From Xiphias gladius (taxonomy: Eukaryota; Chordata; Actinopteri; Istiophoriformes; Xiphiidae): a DNA stretch of 64,000 nucleotides. The translations under genes were made by a program, and so were the position numbers. Within the stretch, counting starts at the first letter, position 1. The number at the start of each line of letters is the position of its first letter. Below, piece after piece: positions 49,101 through 59,865 of the stretch. Location: positions 26,783,329 to 26,847,328 of the forward strand of contig NC_053418.1 of the NCBI RefSeq assembly GCF_016859285.1, written 5' to 3'. Under the pieces are notes generated by a model that saw only the letters and a list, made by a program, of their open reading frames with translations, was not told the DNA's origin and searched no databases.

Positions 49101-52100
49101 GATACACAGGATACCATCTGTGTCCGTGTATATTTATTTGATAATTAACAGTGGGGAAAAAAAGTAGTCATATCCTCTACTTAATAGAAAATTAGCAATG
49201 AAATGAAAATGAAATTAATCTGGAGGTTTGGAAAAAGGGTTTGGATTTGTGAAAAACATCGAGCACCCCAGGTATAAGTTACATTGTTATTATCCTGGCT
49301 TTCAGTGGAGAGGTGCTGTGTTTTGTGGGCTTTAATCAAATCTAAACCCACAAATCCAGAATAATGTGAGGTGTCTTTTGTCTCTCCAATGTGTGCTTGA
49401 GCTGTGTGGTGCATTCGTGGTGGCTTTCGGGGAATTCCAGATGATGAACTCCAAGTATGCCTCCCTCGTTACCAGCTTCTGGCCCATCTTCCCCGCCAAC
49501 ACTGTGGTGGTCACTGGTACCATCGTTACTTGTGTGTGTTATGTGGGAGTGTTAGGAGGCATGAAGGAGAACCGCTGCATGCTCATCAGTGTGAGTATCA
49601 AGCATGATATTTACTGAACCTTGAAAACTTAGTGACATTTGCTTAATTATACTAAAACATTAGCTTATCTATGTGTTTAATGAGCTTGCAGTTTATTTCA
49701 ATGCGTCAAAATGCAGCACCTGTCAAGTGCAAATAAGAGTGGAATACTATACTGTCTGACTCAAGTACAAATACCAAACTAAAGTACAGATTGTACAAAC
49801 TCGTCATGTTTGAATCTGATTTGCACCGATTTCAGTTTTTCATCCTGATGTTTATTCTGATGCTGGTGGAGCTGGCCATGGCCTGTGTGTTCCTGGTCTA
49901 TAGCAGAGAGGTAGGAGAGTTTTTTTGTAGTCTTTATAAAAATACAAATATAAAAAGTTATTTCTAGGTGTTGACGTGATTGCAATGATGCCCCTAAAAA
50001 CTTTAACCACAAGTAATTTTCCAGCAAGGACCAATGGTCACAATGTCTTTCTTTCAGGCAAGGCTAAGCCACCTTATGACATAATTTACAATGGTTAAGT
50101 ATTCTAATGATCTCCAGTCATGAACTTCATATTACCTTTAATACATTATTTAAAATATTTATTATTTATTGTAGCTGCTTTAAATTGATGCTTTTAAAAG
50201 ATGATCTATCAAGAGTTTCACATTTATTTGGAAGATTTTAAATTCCCACAATAAAAACAAATCAAATTAAGAAATAAAGTGAATATACAATACACATTGT
50301 TATATGTATTTAATATTTATTTATTTTATGTCATAACTGAATGAAAAGCATATGTAAAAGGGCAATTATTTAGCTTTTCTCTTTGATAAGTAAATTATTT
50401 TTATTGATTGTGACATGAATGTTGTCCCTCGTGTTTCTGAATCCAAATCAAATCTGCGTCCTTGGCCCTTGTCTATAATAGTATATTGTTATACTGATGC
50501 TCTGGCGAACAGAAAAATGTAATAAACTCACTGTTGATGAGCTGCAAAGTATCTATGGGAATAATTACAGTGATGTTAGAAATGACTTTGAACAATGTAG
50601 AGCAAATCAAACTTATTTTAAAGTACTAAACCATACCAGATATGTTCTAATTGGCTATAGTGATGTTTCAGCTATATTACACAAGGCCTGAAATGATAAA
50701 GTAAGTAACCTGTGGATTCAAAGGAAGACTTTTCTTTCTTTGTCTCTTTTTTAAGACTTATTTCGTACATGCTTTGATTTTTATTTTTTTTTATTTTTAT
50801 TTTTTTTATTAATATTCATAAAATAAAATTATTGGCTGAATACCACATAATGTTATGACATACTAATATAAACATAGTGGATGAACTTCCTTATTTTCAG
50901 CTCATGGAACAAGTTTTTCTCCTCCGATTTCTGTCAGCAGCTGGAGGTGAATATTATTTTGTCTGGAGGCTGATGGATGTCAACGATAAAGAGAAAATTT
51001 CCAGATAAACATCTGTCAAACTGCGATGAGGTTCATGATGTCAGGAACTGATGGCTGGCAGAGAGCGAGATAGAGCCTACACAGCTCATCACTTTTATTT
51101 AGCCCAGCCTTCTCAGCCTCGTTACCCTGGCTTTGCACATACTGGTCCGACTTCCAGCACATACTGCTGTGAAACCACAAACCATTGTCTTATACTCTGT
51201 GTCCAGTAGGCAGCAGTATATTGCAGATAATATAGACTGTCTCACTGTTGTGTAGATTAACACATACTTTGAGAAAGACCTGATGCAAAGCTTGGAGATC
51301 TACAGAGAGTCCAGTCCAGAAGGCAACAAGACCATTAAAGATGACTTTGATGCTGTCCAGCACCTGGTAAATGATTCATTGCTCTGCTCTATCAACTTAA
51401 AATGAACTCTGCTAATATTTGTTATTTTCACATTCTTTATATTTATTTTCCCATACATTTTGAATATGTTTTACTGCTGATATTTTACACACCTTCATAA
51501 TTATTTAAGTATTAGTCATTCACTTTCCCCTGCCCAAATAAAATAGATGTTCATTCCATTGAAGCAGGTTGTTTTTTTTGTTCAGTTTAGGTGCTGTGGA
51601 GTTCATGGTGTAGCTGACTGGAAGGGGAACGTCCCAATCTCCTGTTGTATCAAGAACCCCTGTAACGCCCTCATCCACAACAACTGGCAAGAGGTTACAT
51701 ATAGTCCATCTAAAATTCTGTTTGTTTTTCAAATTTCAATCAGTGAATAGCAGAGGATTCTTTTCTTGTTTCCATAATTCTGTCCTTCAGAATGAGCTGT
51801 GAGCTGAGCTTTACTTTTTGTGATTTAGGAAAAAAATCTTTAACTGCTTTCAGACAACAAGTGGGAAAGTAAAAACACCACTTCTTCTTTCCTTTCTGAT
51901 AGCTGTTTAGAACTGAGTCAGGATGATGTTGTTCAGCTTTCAACAGACATTTTGCTTCTGGTGCTCATCTGTTTTAGAATGGTCACATACGGATGCTTCC
52001 TTCAAATGGCAATTATGTGCATGCAGCCCTCTCCAGGTTTCTGTTGTCTATCTAGCCTTTCACTAATCATGGTGTTCTAATCGGAGGCCGTAGATGTCAA

Positions 52101-54951
52101 AGAGGTCTTACGTCTACCTGCACCAGTCTGTACATAGCACGTAACGTATATAATCTTGACATTATGTCTTGCATATATTAGTCATTAATCATTAAGTTAC
52201 TGGTTTAAACTATAAGAAACATTGTGCATCCAAAGGATGCCTACAGAAAGAGCTATTCATTATACAGACATCAGCATTTTAGTGTGGTGGCGGCCCATCT
52301 GAATTCCTGCCGGTTACGATGGGTGTGCCACAAGGTTCCATTTTGGTTCACTACTTACATAAATTACATCGTCAAATCGTTGTTAAATCGCTAATTATGC
52401 CAACACTACTGTTAGATAGTGGTAGCTGTTCACAATCTAAATTCAAAATCCAGTTTTTTAATGAATGTGCAGATGCTTGTCAAATTGTTTGTTTTAAAGG
52501 AAGCATGCAGAGACATTTCACATTTAGTTTTGTCATGTTGGGGGACATCACTACACCACTGCACTGGCAGTAGTTATTAGTATTTGGACGGTCCATCACA
52601 TTATCTGTGCAAATACTAACTCCAAGGTATTCACAGCTCTTAACACCTGCAGACTGACAGCTGTCACAGCTGTGTCTGAAAGCATATTTATTAAACACCA
52701 CACCCTCAGATACATATTAAACTCCAGCCAGTCCTTGTGCACTTTGCGCTGCGGCACATACATGAAACAAAACAATATGTATACATTGCACTTGTGTGAT
52801 AAAAATAGGGCCCCAGTAGTCTACAGCCATGCTAGCAGCTCTGTTAAGGCTAAGTCACATTACTGGTCAGCACAGTATTTACCACTCCAAAACTCCCAGT
52901 GTTGCTGTACTAAACAGCACCACTGTAGCCGTAGTGCTAATGTTGCTAGCGGGAGAGCGCTATCATTCACAGAGTCAAACAGTGATTTTGTAACAAATTT
53001 GGTCCATTTAGCTAAATCTGCTTGTTGATATTTCACTGGTTTAGTATCCTTTTTGTCTGGTCTGCATATGATGGCAGTTTGTTACTGTACAGGCAGAATT
53101 AGCTAGAAATTTCTAGAATAAAGTTAATTCAGATACGCACATAGTTTTTCATCCATCTTTCAGTTCAAGCAGTAGTCATCAGTGATTGGCTGTGCCCACA
53201 AAGGTCAGGGCAGCTCAGGCCAAAGTTTAATGAATCTGAATATGATGGGAATGTCATTCGTTTTACACCGTAGTAAACCAAGCGACAGACTAACATTGCC
53301 ATTCCTAGAGCCATGACAAGACCATGGCTGACAAAGCTTGTACTTGCTCTTGAGGTCATCACTGGAGATGATTCCACTACTCAAGGCAGTATTTTACACG
53401 ATAAGGTGGCTTAGCCTGAGAGACATTATGATCACTGGTATTTATCTCTAGTGTCCTTGTTGGGAAGTAACCATCTTCTATCTAATTTTTCTTGCTTTGG
53501 AACACTGGCCCATAGCCTACGTCACCTGCTCCGATGAGTAATTGATGCTTCAGGAACCCTGTACCACAACTGATTTAAGAAAGGCTGCTTTTAATGTATT
53601 TGTTGTGACCAGCAGCTGACTGATGGAATAATCTGCAATCAAAGCACTTATTAACCTCTCTAACTTCCAGATATCCCAATGATTGTCCTTTACCTATCAG
53701 TAACTTATTTGAATTGAGCCTCCATCCTGTTCACTATTCATTATACTGTTCTCTTTACATCACTGTCTGTTCTTGTTATTTTATTGGTTGGTGTAACTGT
53801 AAACAGGGCATTGCTGTAAAAGTGCCTGTGTGCTCAGTCAGTTTACTCTGTACTTAAAGCACAACCATGCAAATTTTGTCTTTCAGGGCTGTCTCCTTAA
53901 ACTGAGGAACTGGTTTTCCAGAAACTATCTCAGCACAGGCGCAGGCGTTGTCACAATGTTTATCATACAGGTACAATACATTCAGCCTGCTTATTTCCCT
54001 CACTATAAGGCTTGCAAACTTTCAGGTATATTGTACTTCATACGACACCCCAGTTAGTGATTTCCCAGCAGGTGTTGTCCATTAGTTTACAGACACTTGA
54101 AGACCTGATGTGACTTAATTGATTGAACTGTTGCCAAATGTGAAACGTGCTTTGACATTTAAACTGTGAGAGAGTAGTGTAACTGCAGGTTACTGCTCTG
54201 AGATTTAGTGCTGAATTACTTTTTTGAGGTAGTAACAATGACTGCCACATTGGAGGCCATGAGCTCTGTGCAGCAACAGCTAAAAACAGCTGAATGTCTT
54301 TTTAAACTCATGAGGTGGCTGTTTCAACAGAGCTAAGTAGGCCTGGTTAATTTGTGTTGTTTATGACAACTATTCATTTCAAGCCATCTAACTACTAACT
54401 TCATGCTTTTTTGCCACTGAGAGCTGTGGAACAAGCTGTAAACACAACATTTACATATTATCACCTTCTAAAGTTGATAGGTTGAATGTGGTAGCAGACA
54501 GTTGAACCATTAGCATTCATTTGGAGTCATGTTTCTAAGTACCTGGCTTATCTAAGTCCAATATTCACTCTCCTTTTAGCTCTGTTTAGGTTTCCAACAA
54601 CTCAATGCTCCATTATGTTCAACAGCTAGTTTATAAATATAACTGTCTGCTATTTTGTGCCGGGTAGGATCTGAACTTGTGGGTTTATCAAAGCTTTTTG
54701 TTGAAATCATGTTGATGTGAGCAGTTAGAATGAGCCAAAACAGTAAAGATGTGATTCATCAAACCAAAACAATGTACGCGATATTCTTTGTCAGTTTGTC
54801 TTATTAGCTTTTATATGTTTTTGTCTTTTCTGTCTTTGCAAAACATTGTTTGATATTAATCTATATTTTTCTCTTTTCATAGTTTGTCTGTCTGTGTATC
54901 ACCATCCCTGTCTTTTGCCACTTGATGCGACGTGGACTGGGTTACAAGTAA
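46175..54951 (+). CDS. Tetraspanin, CD53/TSPAN4-like (7 coding exons, 232 aa)
   Basis: A four-span plasma-membrane organiser that builds tetraspanin microdomains with integrins and immune receptors. Exons: 46175-46237, 49402-49590, 49836-49910, 51256-51366, 51586-51693, 53887-53970, 54883-54951. Every intron falls on a codon border, so all frames close. Membrane spans lie at about residues 11-33, 53-74, 85-106 and 196-218. The short intracellular loop is GGMKENRC, the KENxC signature. The large loop (about 108-195) has CCG at 149-151, PISCC at 163-167, C172 and C184, giving six cysteines for three disulfides. N-terminal C5 and C8 are likely palmitoylation sites. N-glycosylation is possible at NKT in exon 4. 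The loop is short, as in CD53 and TSPAN4. Which paralogue it is, and so whether it is leukocyte-restricted, is unresolved. The donor after exon 5 (GAG then GTTACA) is weak. Confidence 0.92.
46238..49401. other. Tetraspanin intron 1 (3.2 kb)
   Basis: Most of the right half is the full-length Tc1-like element at 47514-49035. Positions 46240-47510 show no exon and no recognised repeat. The open frame at 46377-46601 is not conserved with anything I know. Confidence 0.65.
47514..49035 (+). mobile_element. Full-length but inactive Tc1-like transposon
   Basis: The left end (tagtgccttcagaacg) and the reverse complement of the right end (cagcggcttcagaaag) are inverted repeats flanked by TA at 47512-47513 and 49036-49037, the Tc1/mariner target duplication. 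Transposase remains on the plus strand: a DNA-binding part at about 47905-48126 (SITVKWKTFGTTRTLPR), then a broken middle, then a catalytic end at 48379-48660 (VKHGGGSILL, RLGRRFTSQHHN, SQSPDLNP). The acid normally found in the QQDND block is replaced (QHHNR), and the final acid of PIEHLW is replaced (PIVHL), so two catalytic positions are lost as well as frame breaks. Same family as 38440-38912 and 44990-45172. Confidence 0.93.
49911..51255. other. Tetraspanin intron 3 (1.3 kb)
   Basis: An AT-rich intron with no recognised exon or repeat. The open frame at 50497-50691 has no known relative and no splice context. Confidence 0.55.
51694..53886. other. Tetraspanin intron 5 (2.2 kb)
   Basis: The intron starts with the weak GTTACA donor and ends TTTCAG. 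It contains a short LINE reverse-transcriptase relic at about 52230-52480. The remainder (52500-53880) looks repeat-like in places but could not be assigned. Confidence 0.55.
52230..52480 (+). mobile_element. LINE reverse-transcriptase relic
   Basis: The open frame at 52319 begins with GVPQGSIL, the motif before the catalytic loop in CR1/L2/Rex-type non-LTR reverse transcriptases. The continuation is frame-broken and only loosely similar. Too little remains for clade assignment. Confidence 0.5.
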
Positions 54952-57728
54952 AAAAGGACCTATCTACAATGTACAGCGACTTTCTGCATATCAAGAGGTT
55001 GCCTTTCCCTGTATCAACTTTTTATTAATTACTACAAATGCCCAAAAGGTTGCTGCCATTTTCAGCCATCAGAAGGGGGAGACAACCTCGGAGAAATAGC
55101 CCTAGCTCTTTGAGCAGGAATAAGGTTAGGGTGGCAACTTATTATCGTTATTGATAATGTCATATGAGGTGACAGACCATATAATGTGATAAGGAAAAGA
55201 TAGTAGAAGGCATTTAGCTAGTAGGTAAGGTATAACATGATTATATAAGACCTATCCTAACTAGACCTCTAGAGATCAGATCCCCCAATGAGTGCTTAAC
55301 AAGATGATATACACCACTTTCCACACTTGATATTCCCAGTATGTTGGACTTCAAGAATATTTCAAACAAACTAGAGTTAGTTAAATCAAACTTGGACATT
55401 TTGAAATCCAAAAAAACAGTCTCATTGGATCTTTTGAGCCTATGATCATTATTAAACTCCCTTATCCATTTTTTCAGTTTTCAATAATTTTCCTCCTTTG
55501 TCATCATTTTTTTTTTTTTTGTCCTTTCACCTTTTTTAGCAGTCTGAATGGAAGATAGTTAAACTTTTGATTACTTTTTTATTCTTAATAAACCAGCATA
55601 CATGCTGATTTAAACCCCCACACTTGAGTTGTTTTCATTTGTGTGTGATGTTCTCTGGCCGGACCAGCCCTATAAATGCGAATGTCTGTTACTGACTGAG
55701 TAAGCGAGTATGTGATAAATTACACCATTACGGTTTAAATGATACGATGGCAAAGTGTCATCAGTCATTTATGAGGCAGGCTGTAGGATAACTAGGATTT
55801 CTTTTGCCCACAGCTGCCAGTGTAGTGCTGTTCAGCTGTTTTGTCTGTCGTAAACATTAGTTACCAGGTTGTTTTCATATTTGTTATTTTTCAATGTCAC
55901 TTCTCCTTGCCAAGAACCCTGCTGTTGGGGCTGTTCCACATTGACTTGCCACTGAGAGAGTAAAACAACTGTCCAGTGTATAGACATTGCATCCTATATG
56001 TTATACATTAAATTCACTGGGATAGACATGTGAAGCTTTGGCATTCCTTGACATTTCATTTCCTGACTGTTTCGTAAAACACACTGCCGATAATATTATC
56101 ATGGAGGGATCTCCTCTCCCCTAATCTCAGATTGGATGGTCAATGTGCACCCTCAACTGCACTGCATCTGTTCATGTTCACGTGTTTGTTTATATACATT
56201 TATTTTTATTGAACTTGGGTGATATATCTGTACATAAATAAGAACCCCAAAGTCCACAGGGGCAACCCTGTTGTTAAAGTATCCAATAAAACATTATGTA
56301 GGCTATTCAGCTTTTACCTTCAGACAAACTGGTAGTGACAAATATATTTCAACTCTGAGACCAAATTTTATCTTCCAAAAGGAATTATAACATTTATCTA
56401 AATGTGATCAGCAACGCTGCAAAGGAGCCAAACAGAGTATATTACCAAAGGGCTTGCCAAGATAAGGCTGTTCTTCCTGGGGTGATAGCGGACACTAATG
56501 GACATTATTTTGATAAACTGACCAAAAATGCAAAATCTAAATGGTAACTTTCTCACAAGAAAAAATCTAAAAAAAACTTAATAAAAGTTTAGGTTATGTA
56601 CACAAAGTCTCATGGTCAGGCAAAAGTATTAACAATGAAGCTCCTTAAAGTTGTATGTGTTTTATATTTGTTGCATTTCTGGATTTGGAGCGTGTTTCCT
56701 TTGATGTTTGTGCTTTCGCTCGTCTATGTGCTTTGTCCTTAGGGGCCACCCATCATGTGGCTATGTGTGGCTCTCTAGCCATCAAGTACAAGACTTTGGT
56801 TCATCAAAGGAGTCAATTTTCAACCAACACACGGGGCTAATTTTAGCTTAAATAACTAGGTAGTTACAGCTAATAAAATTTGCCAGAGAGAAAGTTGTCT
56901 TCTCAGATGGCTAAATAGATGGTTGCTGGCTAGAAATGGGAAGCCTGCTCTTGTCTGAAGTCAAAGACTCATTGTTTGAAAAATTACTAAGAATTTGGAT
57001 GGTAAATAACTTTGCCATAGCCATCACTGTGACCGGCGTATGTGCTGTAGAATGGAAGCTTGACAGGCATAGTAACAGTAACCAATGGGAACAGGGTTAG
57101 TGAGCAGTCATTTGAAATTGAATCATTTTGACAACTTAACCGTCAAAACATTGAGAACATACATTATCTGACGTAAGCTTACAGGTAAAAGCTAGTTAGT
57201 TACAGTAGTCATTGACGAAAAATGGACTTGAATTTATTTTCAAAGATGAAAAATACCAGGACTCCAGCTGTGCGTCAAATCAAAACCTCAGGTCTTTAAA
57301 ACGTTAGCGTTAGTTAAGATAGTTAGCATACATAACCACCAGCCTGTTTCAATCTTTGATTTAAAGAAGAGGAAGCTCCACTGTGAAATATATGAGCTAA
57401 CTTAGCTAGTTAGCCTAGCTATCACAGAAACAAATGCCCCTCTAGGAACACTGTATTGTAACAGAGGCATACTATAAGTTAAGTAAACTTATAATGTTAT
57501 CAAAATAGGATGGTACGTGAGCCACTGGCCAAGCTCGGACATCCTCTGGAGGTAACGCATATTGTTTTTTTTGATATCCTTTAGCAAGACTTGAATCCAT
57601 AGCACCCACTAACCACACTGTAACTTCCCATTAGCAAAGAAGAGTTTAAAATTGGGAAATATTTTTCTTCTAAATGTGGAAGTTTAATAAAATGTAATGT
57701 ATTTTGGTTTTATTTTCCTGTCACTCAG
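54952..57728. other. Tetraspanin 3' UTR and intergenic region
   Basis: The first 640 bases are probably tetraspanin 3' UTR, ending near the AATAAA at 55587. From 55620 to 57728 no convincing exon was found, although this stretch should hold the promoter or earlier exons of the coiled-coil gene. A short frame from ATG 57222 ends near a poor GT and does not join the next exon in frame. Confidence 0.5.
55587..55592 (+). promoter_or_regulatory. Poly(A) signal of the tetraspanin gene
   Basis: A canonical AATAAA lies about 640 bases after the stop codon. It is followed within 40-70 bases by a GT/T-rich stretch (ttgagttgttttc, gtgtgtgatg) suitable as a downstream element. Confidence 0.55.
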
Positions 57729-57896
57729 AAAAAAATTGAACGAGAGAAGTGGAGGAGGCAGGCACTGATCAAGGAACACAACAGACTGACGCTTGCTTTT
57801 AACCAAAAAGAAGCTAAGTTAATGGATCTGCAGCATAAATTGAGAGCACTGAACCTTCAGCCTACACATCACAACAGTGAAGACGCATTGAAGCAG
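57729..57896 (+). CDS. Single internal exon of an unidentified coiled-coil protein
   Basis: This is a 168-bp segment open in one frame through 56 codons. It is bordered by a strong acceptor (tattttcctgtcactcag) and a consensus donor (CAG then GTAAGT). Both borders fall on codon boundaries. The product is highly charged and helix-prone, starting KKIEREKWRRQALIKEHN and ending HHNSEDALKQ, with heptad-like L and A spacing. I do not recognise the gene. Its other exons are not in the searched upstream 2.8 kb or were missed, and any downstream exons would lie beyond the retrovirus that follows. If so, the retrovirus sits in an intron of this gene in the same orientation. Confidence 0.6.
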
Positions 57897-58377
57897 GTAA
57901 GTGTGCCCCCAAAGACTCAGTCACAGTCACCATCTCCCAAAATCACTGTAACTGAACTATAAAATACTTATTTAAAATACTCATTGTTTTTTTTTTCAGC
58001 AGAACAAGCTGAAAACACAACTTATTATATATCGTGACACCTTTCACTTCACACAGTCATGTGATCCATCATTAATATACAAACGTTGATTAGTGCAGCC
58101 TTATCTCAACATATTAACTATAATGCTTAAAAAAAAAAAAGAAAAAGAAAAACTGACGAACCGGGGCTTAGAGTAAATGGATAGTCTTTAAGGACATGTG
58201 AGTCTATTTAAAGTGGAATAACTTATTTATTAGAATGATATAAATTAAAATAAGACTTTTGATGCTCTGAAATTGGCAAATTTGTTTCATTTTTGTTATT
58301 GATTGTTGCAATACAGTGGTTTATAATTACTTTAAATAGGATATTGAAGAGAGGAATAACCTAAATAAACTAATACT
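57897..58377. other. Sequence between the coiled-coil exon and the retrovirus
   Basis: An AT-rich intron-like stretch with a poly(A)-type run at about 58128-58150. I looked for a copy of the 3' LTR (its TGAGG start, tatttaag box and AATAAA block) and for a tRNA-primer binding site. I saw neither. The left border of the retrovirus is therefore undefined. Confidence 0.6.
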
Positions 58378-59848
58378 TTGAAAGCAATCAATCCGGTTGA
58401 TGTTGTGCAGAAGAGTAATCCCTTAATTAAAGGTGTAGAAAAAATGTCAGAAAAGTGGCATAAGCGTTGGCCTGAAATCGACCAATCTTGGCCAGTGGAA
58501 GGGACACTCAACCCATATGTAATTAAAACTATGCAGGTGCTTATATCCACATATAAGGCGGATCAGAAGAAAGGTAAAAACGGAAAGAAACGCAAAGAAA
58601 AAAGACAAACAGAGCTTGGCATTCTCCAGTTGGTTGAAAATGAGGGACAGAAGTTATTGGAAGCTGCAAAAGATAAGAGGGAGAAAGGCGCAGAAGAAAT
58701 AGAGAAGAATGCAAAAGAAATAGAAAAATTAATGGCAGAAACTAATACACCATTCTCTGGATATGACCCAGCAGTCAGACGGATACTGGCTAAAGCGGAG
58801 AGAAGAAGCGGAGAGAATGTGGAGGAAAAAGGACCGAGGAGATGACAGCTCCAATGAAAGTGAGAATGGAAACAGTGATGGAGACTCGGAGAGCAAGGGT
58901 CCATCGTTTTTAAGAGGGTTTTTCCCATGGGCATCCAGTACCACATATGGAGAAGACAGATGGCAGACTTTAAGAGAGGTAGAGGAATGTATTGATCAAT
59001 GTCTTATTGACATAAATAATTCTACCAGTCTAGAAAGTCGGGAAGCACTGGAGAATCAATTACAGGAATTGCAGATAGCTAAGAAAGAATTACGGAAGAA
59101 AGAGTTTAAAAAGTCAGACACTATGAGATACTCATTACGCCCAAGAAGGGGAAAGTCACCAGATAAGATGTGTCCAGTGGTTATTCGAGGACAGAATCTG
59201 GAGTATAAGCCCTGGTAGAATACAGATATGTCAGACATAGTTGAGAAGTTACCTACTCTTCAAGATGGAGCACAACCTTGGATTTCAAAGTTGGAAGAGA
59301 TAATGGTGGGAACACAGTCTGCCATAGGAGATATTAAGAGACTTTTGGCTAACCTCCTTGAAGTCCCAGCTATGGAAGAGATTTTGCAGAAAGCGGGACT
59401 AAATCGTTATGTGGGAACTTCTGTGAACGATCCAGAGTTGTTTGCTGCAAATAGAGGTCGTGTTTGGACAGCACTGAGAGATACATTTCCAACAAATGTA
59501 CATCCTGATAATATCCTTATTGAACCACTCGGACAGGAAGAGAACCCAACGGCTTATGTGTCAAGGGCCCATCAAGTGTGGAGAAATGTCACAGGAAATG
59601 ACCCGGATTTGAAACAGATGGAGCAATCAATTTTGCGAGTGAAAATACAGAAGGGGTTGCCCCTACCAGTGAGGAGCAAGCTGGCAGAGGTAGTTGGTCT
59701 TGGAAGCATGGCAAAGGGTGTCTACACGGACCATATAGCACATCAAGTGGAGCTATATCGGAAGAAGGAGCATGACCAGAAAGAACAGGACCAGGAGACT
59801 CTCAGAAAACTTAATCAAATACAGCTGGTGGATGATAAGAAGAAGTAG
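58378..59848 (+). pseudogene. gag: Retroviral gag-like region (matrix and capsid), broken
   Basis: Three open pieces. The first (58378-58845) has a basic, Lys-rich coiled-coil part with EKWHKRWPEI near its start and looks like matrix; its first ATG in frame is 58444. The frame then shifts, and the second piece (58763-59218) is acidic then basic, ending at a TAG. The third piece (59228-59848) is in the same frame as the second and is capsid-like, with a major-homology-like segment ENPTAYVSRAHQVW and then QSILRVKIQKGLPLP. It ends in a charged tail and TAG. No Cys-His zinc knuckle and no late-budding PPxY or PTAP motif was seen, so the nucleocapsid part appears to be missing together with pol. 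No myristoylation start (MG) is visible. Confidence 0.8.
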
Positions 59849-59865
59849 GAGAGTTAACAACTATA

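Noticed and set aside
53165..53377. 70-codon minus-strand frame in tetraspanin intron 5
   Set aside because: It looks like part of an interspersed repeat and has no domain or splice signals.
57222..57292. Possible first coding exon (ATG 57222) for the coiled-coil gene
   Set aside because: Its candidate donor (CAG then GTCTTT) is poor, and the phase would force a stop in the exon at 57729.
58563..58946. Minus-strand frames across the gag region (127 and 71 codons)
   Set aside because: They are reverse shadows of the purine-rich gag sequence, with Ser/Phe/Pro-rich composition and no domain.
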